64,000 nt of DNA from positions 183,584-247,583 of the forward strand of contig NZ_BAABRP010000002.1 of NCBI RefSeq assembly GCF_039545055.1, given 5' to 3'. This DNA comes from Deinococcus carri (GTDB lineage: Bacteria > Deinococcota > Deinococci > Deinococcales > Deinococcaceae). The notes under the pieces were generated by a model. The model made no database searches and was not told the origin of the DNA. It saw nothing but the letters and a program-made list of their open reading frames with translations. A program made the translations under genes and the position numbers. Below, in pieces: positions 10,512 through 18,556 of the stretch (position 1 is the first letter of the stretch; each line of letters begins with the position of its first letter).

Positions 10512-12047
10512 TCACTCCAGCCCTTCCTCGTAATGCACGCCGCCCAGGGCGTTGTTCAGGCCTTCCGCCAGGGTCGGGTGAATGTGGATCATGTCCTGCA
10601 AGTCGGTGTACCGCGCCCCGAGCTGCATCGCCGTCACGAACTCGTGCACCAGTTCCGCTCCCTCGGCCATCAGCACCGCTGCCCCCAGGATGCGGTCGGT
10701 GCTCGCGTCCGCCACCACCTTGATCAGCCCCCGCGTCTCCCCATTCGCACGCGCCTTGGCGACCTTGCGCGCCTCGTACGTCCCGATCTTCAGCTTGAAC
10801 CCCGCCGCCCGCGCCTCGCGTTCGGAGAGCCCCACCCGGCCCAGTTGCGGGTCCGTGAACACCCCCCACGGCACCACCCGGTCCTTGATACTGAGGTCCT
10901 GCCCCTTGACGACGTTCTGGTAGATGATCCGCGCGTCATCCCGCGCCGTGTGCGTGAACATCGGCCCGCCGCGCACGTCCCCCAGCGCCCAGATGCCGGG
11001 CGCAGTCGTCTCCAGGCAGTCGTTGATCCTGATGAAGCCGTGCCCGTCGAGACCCACGCCGGTGGCCTCCAGACCGAGCCCATCCGTGTTCGGCACGCGC
11101 CCCGCCGCGATCATCAGGTGGGTTCCGGGGTAGATACGGTCCTCGCCGTCCACGCTGGCCGTGACCCGCACCTGCCCCTCGCCGCCCTCCACGCGCCGCG
11201 CACGGGCCCTCGCGACGACCTCGATGCCCTCAGCCTCCAGCGCCTCCCTCAGCGCCGTCGTGATGTCTTCGTCCTCACTCGGCAGCAGATATGGCGCGCT
11301 TTGCAGCACCGTCACGTCACTGCCGAAGCGGCGGTACATCTGTGCGAACTCCACCCCGATGTGCCCGCCGCCCACGATGACCAGGTGCGGGGGAACGACG
11401 CGGAGTTCCATCGCCGTGGTGGAGTCGAGGAAGGGCACGCCCTCCAGCCCCTCGATCCCGGGCACCCGGTTGCGCGTTCCGACCGCGATGAAGACCCGCT
11501 CCGCGCTGATCTCCTCCCCGTTTACGACGAGCCGGCGCTCCCCGACGAACCGCGCGTTCCCACGAATCAGGGTGAGGTTCTTGTTCTGCGCGACGTTCCG
11601 CTCGGACCCGGCGCGGATGCTGCGAACCAGTTCGTCCTTGCGGTCCACCACCCGCCCGAGATGCACGCGCACCTCGCCGGTCTCCACGCCCCACTGTTCG
11701 CTCAGGTAAGCCTGGTGCGCGACCCGGGCGCTGGCGATCATCGTCTTGGTGGGAATGCAGCCCCGGTTCAGGCAGGTCCCGCCGAGTTCCGCCCGTTCGA
11801 TCAAGGCCGTCTTGAAGCCCTTGTACACGAGGCGGTGCGCGAGGGGCACGCCAGCCATCCCACCACCCAGCACGATGGCGTCGTAGTGCGTGCCTATTCC
11901 CGTGCTCGGGGCCGTCCCTTGGGTCTCCTGCAAGGCGTCACTGGCAGGATCGCTGGGGCGGGCGATGGACTCGAACGTCGCCTGGTCACGGGTGTCCTCA
12001 ATCTTGTTCACGTCCGGTTGAGTGCGGTCGTTCGTCTGGTCCGGCAT
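10512..12047 (-). CDS. Mercuric-reductase-like FAD pyridine nucleotide-disulfide oxidoreductase
   Basis: A 511-residue flavoprotein of the MerA/lipoamide dehydrogenase group. A 55-residue hydrophilic extension precedes the FAD loop GGGMAG (residues 61-66). The redox disulfide is Cys92 and Cys97 in GGTCLNRGCIPTK. The NAD(P)H site is IVGGGHIGVEF, and HIHPTLAEG near the end supplies the active-site His-Glu pair. The C-terminal vicinal cysteines of true MerA are missing (it ends HYEEGLE), as is the N-terminal metal-binding domain. It is last in a merR-led operon, so metal reduction or thiol repair under metal stress is likely; genuine mercuric reductase activity is doubtful. Confidence 0.82.
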   Translation of the reverse strand: MPDQTNDRTQPDVNKIEDTRDQATFESIARPSDPASDALQETQGTAPSTGIGTHYDAIVLGGGMAGVPLAHRLVYKGFKTALIERAELGGTCLNRGCIPTKTMIASARVAHQAYLSEQWGVETGEVRVHLGRVVDRKDELVRSIRAGSERNVAQNKNLTLIRGNARFVGERRLVVNGEEISAERVFIAVGTRNRVPGIEGLEGVPFLDSTTAMELRVVPPHLVIVGGGHIGVEFAQMYRRFGSDVTVLQSAPYLLPSEDEDITTALREALEAEGIEVVARARARRVEGGEGQVRVTASVDGEDRIYPGTHLMIAAGRVPNTDGLGLEATGVGLDGHGFIRINDCLETTAPGIWALGDVRGGPMFTHTARDDARIIYQNVVKGQDLSIKDRVVPWGVFTDPQLGRVGLSEREARAAGFKLKIGTYEARKVAKARANGETRGLIKVVADASTDRILGAAVLMAEGAELVHEFVTAMQLGARYTDLQDMIHIHPTLAEGLNNALGGVHYEEGLE

Positions 12048-12160
12048 GCTGACCTCCTGGGGAGGGGGAAGAGAGCGGCTGTGGCCCGTGTCCGGCGAGC
12101 TTTGGTGCTCAGGGGGGAAGAACCCATGCCACAGGCGCGGTCACGATGGGGAGCGGGCGC

Positions 12161-12436
12161 CTAGCAGCAGTTCTCGTGCCTCCCAGCCCCGGGAGTAGCG
12201 GCGCTGGCCTGGCGCCTCAGGAGGCGCTGGCCGAGCCACAGGGCGAACACGAAGTACCCGGTGGCGAGGGCCAGAACGAGCGGCATGCTCCGGCCCAGGA
12301 ACCCCGCAAGGACATTGCCGCCCAGGCCACCGGCCACCAGGGCAAGGAGGACAGGCAGATGACAGGGACACAGCAGCAAGGCGCTGCCGAGCAGCAGGTA
12401 CGCGCGTAAGTTGCCCACCGGCTTCCTCAGCAGCAT
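12161..12436 (-). CDS. MerE/MerF-like small mercury transport protein
   Basis: A 91-residue membrane protein with two hydrophobic helices. The first carries LLLCPCHLPVLLALVAGG, matching the CPCHLP motif of the MerE family, which moves Hg(II) or organomercury across the inner membrane. It ends in HENCC, a possible extra metal ligand. The start overlaps the end of the CopZ-like gene by 10 nt, so the two are co-translated. No MerT or MerP is present; this protein would be the only membrane mercury carrier of the operon. Confidence 0.75.
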   Translation of the reverse strand: MLLRKPVGNLRAYLLLGSALLLCPCHLPVLLALVAGGLGGNVLAGFLGRSMPLVLALATGYFVFALWLGQRLLRRQASAATPGAGRHENCC

Positions 12437-12912
12437 CCGGCACGCCCTGTCTCAGCGGGAGTCTGGAGGGCGGCCAGGGTGCGGTTCACGTTCCCCAGGC
12501 AACAGCTTCCCTGGGGGTTGTTCACCTCGCACCCGCAGCGCCCGGCCTGGATGTGGGCCTGGATGACCTGGGGGATGGCCGCGGCCCCTCCCTCCCGGGT
12601 GGCTTGCTCCAGGTCAGCGCGAGTGTGGCCGAAGCAGTAACAGGCGGGTGCGCTGCCTCGCCCGTCCTTCTGGAAGACCGGCACCTTCACCTCCGCCTGC
12701 CGGTAGGTCCGGGAGGCGCTGAAGTACACTACGTCGCAGGCGGAATCAGGGCAGAAGCGGTGCGCCTCCCCCGGATCAAGGGTGGCGAGCGCGGCTGGGG
12801 TCAGCAGGGCCTTGAGGGTGACGAGTTGAACCGTCCTGCCCGTGCTGCCACAGGTGGGACAGGTAGTCACCGCAACCGGCGTGGTCGGAGCGCAGCAATC
12901 AGGGATGGTCAT
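12427..12912 (-). CDS. CopZ-like iron-sulfur metallochaperone
   Basis: A 161-residue cysteine-rich protein. An N-terminal zinc-ribbon-like region (CPTCGSTG, then FCPDSACDVVYFS) precedes a BFD-like [2Fe-2S] domain with CYCFGHTRADL and GRCGCEVNNPQGSCCLG. It ends in CC. This layout matches the large CopZ chaperones that pass soft metals between proteins in the cytoplasm. It is the first gene after a MerR-type promoter and directly precedes the MerE-like gene, so it probably delivers mercury or another soft metal. The ATG lies about 5 nt after the -10 region, so the message may be leaderless. Confidence 0.78.
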   Translation of the reverse strand: MTIPDCCAPTTPVAVTTCPTCGSTGRTVQLVTLKALLTPAALATLDPGEAHRFCPDSACDVVYFSASRTYRQAEVKVPVFQKDGRGSAPACYCFGHTRADLEQATREGGAAAIPQVIQAHIQAGRCGCEVNNPQGSCCLGNVNRTLAALQTPAETGRAGCC

Positions 12913-12917
12913 GCCCG

Positions 12918-12950
12918 GAAGCTAGAGTCTCCCGCTGGGGGGAGAGTCAA
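12918..12950 (-). promoter_or_regulatory. MerR-type operator and promoter for the metal operon
   Basis: Read on the minus strand: TTGACT at 12950-12945, then a dyad (CTCCC...GGGAG) inside a 19-20-bp spacer, then CTAGCTT. The over-long spacer carrying a palindrome is the hallmark of promoters twisted open by MerR-family activators. It overlaps the last codons of merR and drives the CopZ-like gene. Confidence 0.75.
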
Positions 12951-13366
12951 GCCCTGGGCGTGTCTTCCAGGTAGACACATCCTGCGGAATCGCAGGCCGG
13001 GTCGGGGTGTTCCTCTGCCCACGTTACCTTGGCCTGCAACTGCGCTTCGAGGGTCTGGAGGTGCGCGATCTGCGCCCGAACGGTCTTCAGGTGCGCGTCG
13101 AGGTCGGCCTTGACGTGCTCACAGGGTTTCCGGCCGTCCTGACGGGCCGCGAGAATGCGGCGGATCTCGTCGAGGGTGAACCCGGCGGCCTGCGCGGAGC
13201 GGATGAAGCGGACCTGCTCGGCAGCCTCAGGTGGGTAGTGCCGGTAGCCGCTGGGGCGGCGCTCCGCCGTTAGCAGGCCGAAGTCCGTCCAGTAGCGCAG
13301 CGCCTTGACGCCCTCGCCGGTGATGGTGGCGAGTTGACCGATGGGCATGTCAGGGAGGTCCGCCAT
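12947..13366 (-). CDS. merR: MerR-family metal-responsive activator
   Basis: A 139-residue MerR protein. The helix-turn-helix and wing are TITGEGVKALRYWTDFGLLT and RPSGYRHYP; a long dimerisation helix follows. Cys82 (RKPCEHV), Cys125 and Cys130 (ACDSAGC) correspond to the three mercury ligands of classical MerR, so Hg(II) is the likely inducer, though lead or cadmium cannot be excluded. Unlike most mer systems, the gene is in tandem with its target genes, and the operator lies at its 3' end. Its own promoter was not identified; the upstream DNA is interrupted by an IS element. Confidence 0.85.
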   Translation of the reverse strand: MADLPDMPIGQLATITGEGVKALRYWTDFGLLTAERRPSGYRHYPPEAAEQVRFIRSAQAAGFTLDEIRRILAARQDGRKPCEHVKADLDAHLKTVRAQIAHLQTLEAQLQAKVTWAEEHPDPACDSAGCVYLEDTPRA

Positions 13367-13620
13367 GCCTTGATCCTGAATGATCCTTGGGCGGACATGG
13401 TGACCCGGTACGCCAAGTCGGCCAGGTTGCGGCGATACCGCTGAATGTATGGGGGCGTTCTCATCTTCGAGCGAGCACCCTTCGTCGCGTACGACGCCTT
13501 GCGCGTTCTCCCCGCAAGCACTTGAACCCCTTGGTCAGGCACCCGAACCACACCCGGGAAGTTCGCCAAATGCGCGTACTGCGAACTTTGTAGCGGAAAA
13601 TCTCCCTATGAACCCTTCCA
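13367..13620. other. Region between merR and the IS, with an 8-bp dyad
   Basis: No convincing gene. AAGTTCGC (13559-13566) and GCGAACTT (13581-13588) form a perfect inverted repeat with a 14-base loop, a possible protein-binding site. A minus-strand frame reads through (TPPYIQRYRRNLADLAYRV), which may be a remnant. Confidence 0.35.
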
Positions 13621-14759
13621 GGTAGGACCACAGGACGACGTGGAGTGCATCCTAGGCGGCGTTGTGGGGCGGGGGGACTCGAAACCCGAGCAGTTCCTCG
13701 ACGGTCCAAGGATGATCGGTCAGGCCCGCCGCCATCCCTGGTGTGCGCTCGACCCAGCGTCCGTCCACCTGTACCCGCAGGGAGCGGTGGGGACGGATGA
13801 AGTTGTAGGCCGCGACGGTCAGGAAAAAATGCCGTTCCAACCGCTGCTCCAGGCTCCCGGCATGCCGGGAGCGACGTGTCAGAGCAGGGAGCCAGGTTCT
13901 CAAGGTCGCGTTCAAGCGCTCAACGAAGGCCGTGTTGACGGTGCCTCGCTTGCCCTGGGTCACCTCAATCAGGTGCAGGGCCTCGAACAGGTCACCAAAC
14001 GCCAGACGGCGCTCAATCCGCTCCCCGTAGGTGCGTTTGACGACTTGGACGATGTGCAGCTCCGCCCACTCCACCAGCCGCGGGCGTCCACGACGCCCGG
14101 TGTGGACAGCAGCACGGAAGAAGCGCAGAATCTGCCCTTTCCAGGTGGCGAACCCATCGGTGGCCCACAGGATGGGTGACTGAAGACGTGCGGCACGGTG
14201 GACGTGCTGTACCACCTCGGCAATCATCTCGTCGGTCCGTCCCGAAGCGACTTTCCCCCAGATCAGTAGTCTGGAGGCCACACTCATCGCCGTCGCCAGC
14301 CACAACACGCCGCGTTGCGACCGGCACCAGATTTCATCGGCTTGAACTTGTCCCAGGTCGAGCTGTCCCTGACAGACCTGGTGTTCCTGAACACGCTGCG
14401 CGTGTTCACCCGCCTTGTCGATCCAGTCTGCGACGGTACGCTCATCGATCTTGAAGGCCATCACGATAGCCGGGACGGGGCACCCGAAGATCAGCAGCGT
14501 CAGAACCAGAATCACCACGTCAAGGTCGGTCTTCAACCCGTAAAGCGGCGTGCTGTGCGACGCTGTGAACGTTTTCCGGCACCCATGACAGCGGTAACGC
14601 TGCTGCGGCTTCGCGTGGACCCCCACTTTGGTGGGGGTCGGGCAATAGGGGCAGGGCGGCGTAGACTCAGAGGGCCGGACAGGGCTGGTTGGCTGCACAC
14701 CTTCCAGATACCTGTCCGGCTCCCTTTTGCGCTACTCCACGCTGTCTTGTGGTCCTACC
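13621..14759 (-). mobile_element. IS element with imperfect terminal inverted repeats
   Basis: GGTAGGACCACAGGACG at the left end is mirrored at the right (GGTAGGACCACAAGACA on the other strand), with further matches for about 27 bp. The unit is 1,139 bp and holds one transposase gene. No exact target duplication is seen; flanks share only ACCC. It lies between merR and the AT-rich edge of the first origin. Confidence 0.8.
13652..14698 (-). CDS. Zinc-ribbon DDE transposase (IS1/IS1595-like)
   Basis: A 348-residue transposase. The N terminus has a zinc ribbon, CPYCPTPT followed by YRCHGCRKTF. The DDE residues probably lie in VQADEIW, LWATDGFATW and NTAFVERLNATLRTW. The end HFFLTVAAYNFIRPHRSLR is characteristic of IS1-like single-frame transposases from many phyla. 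It fills nearly the whole element between the terminal repeats and looks intact. The exact IS family was judged from motifs only; IS1595 or an unclassified IS1 relative are both possible. Confidence 0.82.
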   Translation of the reverse strand: MQPTSPVRPSESTPPCPYCPTPTKVGVHAKPQQRYRCHGCRKTFTASHSTPLYGLKTDLDVVILVLTLLIFGCPVPAIVMAFKIDERTVADWIDKAGEHAQRVQEHQVCQGQLDLGQVQADEIWCRSQRGVLWLATAMSVASRLLIWGKVASGRTDEMIAEVVQHVHRAARLQSPILWATDGFATWKGQILRFFRAAVHTGRRGRPRLVEWAELHIVQVVKRTYGERIERRLAFGDLFEALHLIEVTQGKRGTVNTAFVERLNATLRTWLPALTRRSRHAGSLEQRLERHFFLTVAAYNFIRPHRSLRVQVDGRWVERTPGMAAGLTDHPWTVEELLGFRVPPPHNAA

Positions 14760-14761
14760 AC

Positions 14762-14830
14762 CCATGTCGCTGAATGATGTTTTTTCTTTAGTAAAAGATT
14801 TTTTAAAAGATTGATGTCATCATCATAGCT
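14762..14830. other. AT-rich stretch beside the first iteron array
   Basis: ATGTTTTTTCTTTAGTAAAA and what follows are strongly AT-rich in otherwise GC-rich DNA. Lying next to the iterons, this is a likely DNA unwinding element of origin 1. Confidence 0.6.
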
Positions 14831-14872
14831 CTGCCAGAAAACCCCGCTAACACGGTGTTTCTCCAATTATTT

Positions 14873-15194
14873 CCCGAAGTTATCCGATACTTTTCCCGAA
14901 GTTATCCGATACTTTTTCCCGAAGTTATCCGATAGTCTGTGCCCAGAATCCCCGAAGTTATCCGATACTTTTTCCCACGGTTATCCGGTATCCATCTGGC
15001 AGCAACTCCCGCAGTTATCCGATAGTCTGCGCCCAGAATCCCCAAAGTTATTCGATAGAAGAGGCGCAAGCCTCCCGAAGTTATCCGACACCCTCCGGCC
15101 AGGGTCCGGAATCTCGTGTCAGACAGCGAACTTACTGGAAATCCCCGAAGTTGTCCGATAGCACCGTGCCCAGAACCCCCGAAGTTATTCGAGT
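14873..15194 (+). repeat. Origin 1: ten direct iterons
   Basis: Ten copies of CCCGAAGTTATCCGATA, some variant, start at 14873, 14895, 14918, 14951, 14974, 15008, 15041, 15074, 15144 and 15178, all in one orientation. Steps are about 22, 33 or 66-70 bp, near multiples of 11, so copies face the same side of the helix. The core TTATCCG resembles part of a DnaA box. Some copies share a longer unit including GTGCCCAGAA. The array lies downstream of rep1 and beside AT-rich DNA, as in iteron-controlled plasmid origins. Confidence 0.9.
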
Positions 15195-15264
15195 AGGGGG
15201 AAAGGGGGAGGGCGGCAGCAGGAGAGGGGAGGACCAGCGGCCTCTCCCCCGAGGACGGCCGATC

Positions 15265-16755
15265 CTACAGCAGCGCCCGGAGAGCCTCCAGCCCCTCTGC
15301 CGACATCAGCGCCCGGTTCACAGCCGCATCCATTTCCGCCGCAGTCACCTGGCCATCCAGCACTCGCGCCCGCATCTGATCCAGTTCTCGCAACGTCAGG
15401 CCCCGGCGCTCGAGCTGCCTGGCCTTGAAGGGGGACAGCACGAACTCCAGAGCCGCTTCCGGGGCCGCCGCCTCCAATACGCTGCGGCGTTCGGCCTCGA
15501 AGAGCTGGTGTTGCTCCGCTTCGACCCTGACCTGGGCCATCTGGGCCGCCTTGCGGGTACGCTGCGTTTCCTGTGCTCTCAAGGCCTCGATCCGGGCCTC
15601 CTCGACAATGGAGGCCGCTTCCTTCAGCAGCCGGGAGAGGTACCCCCCCTCGTTGTTGATCTTCTCCCCTGTTCGCCGGCGCTCCTCGAACTTCTCCACC
15701 ACCAGGAGCACGTCGTCCCCCAGATTCCGGACATACTTCTCGGCCACGCCCCGGTGCACCCCGTAGCGCGTCAGCAGCGCCACGTGCGCCGGGTTGATCG
15801 GCGAACTGGCCTCGCCGTACGTGTAGTGCACCATGGTTTTGCTGCCGCGCCCGATGAAGTCCACCGCCCCCAGGTACCCGATGCCCAGCAGGGGCGCGTG
15901 CATGCTCTCCAGCGACTTGCGCACATGGTCCGTGCGGCGCCCCAGCAGCCCACAGTTCTCCGCAAGGGTCATCATCGGGACGGTCACCTGGTACGGTTTC
16001 GAGTCCCCGCGCCGCGCCGCCTCGTCCAGGTACACGTCCAGCAGGCGGTAGAGCGCACGTGAACCCACCGAAGGCAGGTGTTGGTAAACTGTAAGGTTGA
16101 GCGGCTTGATGTAGCCGGCGTTGATGCTCTTGGTGATCTCGTCGTTCAGACGGATACGCAGGGTCGAGCGGCGGTCAAGGCGGATGCGGCCCTGTTCGGG
16201 CTCGCCGTGGGTGCGGCTGAGGTTGTCGATGATGCGGAAGGACACGGTGGTGTAGCGTTTCTCCCGCACGTCGAACCACCCATCCGTGACGTTGTAGGTG
16301 GTGTTGAGCATCCGCTCGAGGCCCTGCGCCAGCGCCTGGTAGTACTGCCCGGTCGTATCCAGGCCGGCCAGCTTCAGCAGCGCGTATGCCGTGGTGGTGA
16401 TCACCCCGTCCGCCGGGCAGCCCGCCTCGATATAGGTGTTGATCAGGGCCACCAGCAGATCGTTGTCGCTGCCGCGGGCAAGACCGATGCCCGGCACACC
16501 GACGCACACGATCTGGGCCGGTTGCCCGCTGGGGCGGAACACGGTCCGTTCGAGCCGGAGCATGTCCTCAGGCAGGCGTTCCTGACTTGGCACGAAAATC
16601 AGGGACGCGACGTTCTTCTCGTCGTGGCCCCTCAGCACGTCCCCTTCCCTCCCCTCAGCATGTGGGGAGTGTACGGAGGACGTGGTTTTGTCCGGGGCAG
16701 GCGTGGGGGCCGTGGGTGAGGGAGCCGCTCGACCTCGCCCCTTGATTCCCGCCAT
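15265..16755 (-). CDS. rep1: Replication initiator protein A, first copy
   Basis: A 496-residue plasmid initiator of the RPA type common on Deinococcus plasmids. A disordered Ala/Pro-rich start (about 45 residues) precedes the conserved part: DNDLLVALINTYIEAGCP, TTTAYALLKLAGLD, the winged-helix region LPSVGSRALYRLLDVYLDE and LAENCGLLGRR. The last 120 residues form a charged helix with ARRRTGEK-like character. It should bind the iterons just downstream (14873-15194) and start replication. The ATG overlaps the stop of the preceding gene (TGATG), so its synthesis is probably coupled to it. It is distantly related to the second initiator at 18557-19846. Confidence 0.88.
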   Translation of the reverse strand: MAGIKGRGRAAPSPTAPTPAPDKTTSSVHSPHAEGREGDVLRGHDEKNVASLIFVPSQERLPEDMLRLERTVFRPSGQPAQIVCVGVPGIGLARGSDNDLLVALINTYIEAGCPADGVITTTAYALLKLAGLDTTGQYYQALAQGLERMLNTTYNVTDGWFDVREKRYTTVSFRIIDNLSRTHGEPEQGRIRLDRRSTLRIRLNDEITKSINAGYIKPLNLTVYQHLPSVGSRALYRLLDVYLDEAARRGDSKPYQVTVPMMTLAENCGLLGRRTDHVRKSLESMHAPLLGIGYLGAVDFIGRGSKTMVHYTYGEASSPINPAHVALLTRYGVHRGVAEKYVRNLGDDVLLVVEKFEERRRTGEKINNEGGYLSRLLKEAASIVEEARIEALRAQETQRTRKAAQMAQVRVEAEQHQLFEAERRSVLEAAAPEAALEFVLSPFKARQLERRGLTLRELDQMRARVLDGQVTAAEMDAAVNRALMSAEGLEALRALL

Positions 16756-17315
16756 CAGAAGGGAAGCGGCTCGCTGCCGCCCGGCGGATCAAGCTCTGCC
16801 CGTAAGCCAGCGGGCGTCAGATGCACCGCCCCGGAGATGGTGAACACTGGCGGACGCCACTGGGGGTTGAGGCTGCTACTGGCGGCGATCTCCACCTCGG
16901 TGCGGGGTCCTGGTGCGTGGAGGCCCACCTGCATCTCACCCTGGAAGCGCAGGGCCTGCACGTATTCCCGGACCACGGCCCCCAGCAGGGCCGCGGTGCC
17001 GACGTCCACGCCGGTCACACGGGTGGTGTACCCCAGCGCGGCGAGGTTGCCGTGTTCAAAGTGCAGCCAGGCCCGTTCCACGTCTTCCGCACTGAGCATG
17101 GGGGCCAGGCGGTCGCGGAAGCTCGGTTCGCCGAGCAGTGCGGCCACCGCAAGGGTGCCGTGCAGCGTCACATGCAGGCGCACCTGGCGGTGTGGCGAGG
17201 CAGCCTCGACTGTCAGGCCCGCGATGACGGGCTTCAGGGGACTGTCCAGCAGCGGGGCCTTCATGGCTGCCACGGCGGTGTGGTAGGCAGCGAAGGGGTT
17301 GGGAGCGTCGGTCAT
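16755..17315 (-). CDS. Conserved-looking protein coupled to rep1
   Basis: A 186-residue protein with no recognised domain. It starts at the ATG following AGGAGAT (MTDAPNPFAAYHTAVAAMKA), rather than further upstream where the frame is low in quality. The sequence alternates short strands and helices (VIAGLTVEAASPHRQVRLHV, then ERAWLHFEHGNLAALGY), suggesting a soluble alpha/beta fold. Its stop overlaps the rep1 start by one base, so it may control rep1 translation or act with Rep1 at the origin. The function is unknown. Confidence 0.65.
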   Translation of the reverse strand: MTDAPNPFAAYHTAVAAMKAPLLDSPLKPVIAGLTVEAASPHRQVRLHVTLHGTLAVAALLGEPSFRDRLAPMLSAEDVERAWLHFEHGNLAALGYTTRVTGVDVGTAALLGAVVREYVQALRFQGEMQVGLHAPGPRTEVEIAASSSLNPQWRPPVFTISGAVHLTPAGLRAELDPPGGSEPLPF

Positions 17316-17507
17316 CTGGATCTCCTGGGGCGTGAGGGCCGCGCGCTCATCATGCGTCCCCTTGAGGGCGTCCCTGTGAGCTGATGCTCCCCACCTGAGG
17401 AGGTCGGGGCAGCCCGGTGTGGTCGCTGAAGCGGGCCACGAGCAGCAGCAGGGACAGGGCATGTCCGGCGGTTCACGGAGCAGAGGGAAATCAACCACCA
17501 CCATACC

Positions 17508-17810
17508 TCACCTTATAACGAGCCTCCGGGGATGAAGGGGGACCGCCGGGGGACCTCCCGGCCAGGGCTGAGGGATGACGGTATCTCCAATGGAACTGGT
17601 CGTGACACGCCAGTCAAGCCCATCCTTGAACCATGAAACGGCAAGCAGGCCGTTCCTGATCACGAGGCAGAGGATGGACGCGCGCAGTTCGGAGCGCAAG
17701 GTGGCCAACAGGAAGACGCGCCCGCCGAGGAACTGGGGAATGACCAGCCGCGCAGCGGCCAGATGGTTGGGCCGCGTCTCGTAGGGACCGAGAGGCACCA
17801 GGGGATTCAT
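17508..17810 (-). CDS. Small protein of unknown function
   Basis: A 100-residue frame starting at an ATG after AGAGGTGAGC. The middle is hydrophobic and patterned (GRVFLLATLRSELRASILCL, then GLLAVSWFKDGLDWRVTTSS), more like a folded domain than random GC-rich reading. The longer frame upstream of this ATG is proline/arginine-rich and not convincing. It lies upstream of the rep1 operon with a 190-bp gap. No family was recognised. Confidence 0.45.
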   Translation of the reverse strand: MNPLVPLGPYETRPNHLAAARLVIPQFLGGRVFLLATLRSELRASILCLVIRNGLLAVSWFKDGLDWRVTTSSIGDTVIPQPWPGGPPAVPLHPRRLVIR

Positions 17811-18134
17811 GCGCTCACCTCTGTGGTGAGCTGGGGACCACCGTGCCGGTCCAGCCAGCCTTTCAGGAAGGGCGATGATCGGGGGGAGTGGCAGCGCCGC
17901 TGGACGGGAACGGGTAGGCCACGCACGGCGAAGGAGCAGCAGGCCGTGGAAAATGGCCAAGCCGCCGTGACTGCCCTGGTGTGTATAGGGCAGTGATGAC
18001 CTGGCGGCGATAGACCAGCGTCGACCTCGGTGTCGATCCCCCATCCAGCGTGATGTCGTCGGTGGTCGGCTGGGGGCAGGCTCCCGTGAGCGAACCCGCT
18101 TGACGCGCACGCCGCTGCGCGCCCAGCCTGGAGC
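17811..18134. other. Intergenic region between divergent small genes
   Basis: No gene is supported. It presumably holds the promoters of the minus-strand gene ending at 17508 and the plus-strand gene starting at 18135; neither was located with confidence. Confidence 0.4.
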
Positions 18135-18545
18135 ATGACGGCCGTGCCCCACGCCCCACTTGCCCACCCGGCCAATCAGCAGACCTTCGAGACGTGCCTG
18201 ACCCTCACCCTCCAGGTGGTGGCTGCGGTGGAGTTCGCCCCGGCCCTCAGCCAGGAGCGGCCCACCCGGGACATGCTGCTCGCGTTTGCCCAGGAGGTGG
18301 AACGCAATGCGCAGGCGATCGCCGCACTGGCCGGACACGGCGGGGCGGATGTGGGGGCGCTGGGGCAGGACTGGTACAGCAAGCTCACCACCGCCCGGGA
18401 TGAACCGCTGCAGGTGGCCTACCACGCGCTTCACTCGGCGGCCTACCTGGGCCTGGAGCATGGCCTGACGACGGCGACCCTGCTTGCGGCGGTGGGGTGT
18501 GCCCTGCGGGTCCTGGCGCAGCGCGAGGGGCGGCTCAGCCACTAA
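18135..18545 (+). CDS. Small helical protein between the two rep genes
   Basis: A 136-residue, largely alpha-helical soluble protein (TFETCLTLTLQVVAAVEFAP, DMLLAFAQEVERNAQAIAAL, AYHALHSAAYLGLEHGLTTA). It is the only plus-strand gene in the replication region and converges on rep2, 11 nt from the rep2 stop. No domain was recognised. A role in copy control is possible from its position alone. Confidence 0.6.
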   Translation: MTAVPHAPLAHPANQQTFETCLTLTLQVVAAVEFAPALSQERPTRDMLLAFAQEVERNAQAIAALAGHGGADVGALGQDWYSKLTTARDEPLQVAYHALHSAAYLGLEHGLTTATLLAAVGCALRVLAQREGRLSH

Positions 18546-18556
18546 GCGGCGGGGTG

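Noticed and set aside
10227..12164. Open frame of 645 codons on the plus strand
   Set aside because: It is the antisense shadow of the flavoprotein gene; composition is dominated by Arg, His and Pro with no domain pattern.
13621..14759. Exact target duplication for the zinc-ribbon IS
   Set aside because: The flanks share only ACCC, too little to call; the duplication may have decayed or the ends may be misplaced by a few bases.
14873..15194. Repeat array considered as a CRISPR
   Set aside because: Repeats are 17 bp, diverged, with gaps of 5-50 bp, and lie beside rep1 and AT-rich DNA; no cas genes. Iterons explain it.
17508..18542. Full 344-codon minus-strand frame as a gene
   Set aside because: Only the last 100 codons look protein-like and have a ribosome site; the upstream part is antisense to the 18135-18545 gene.
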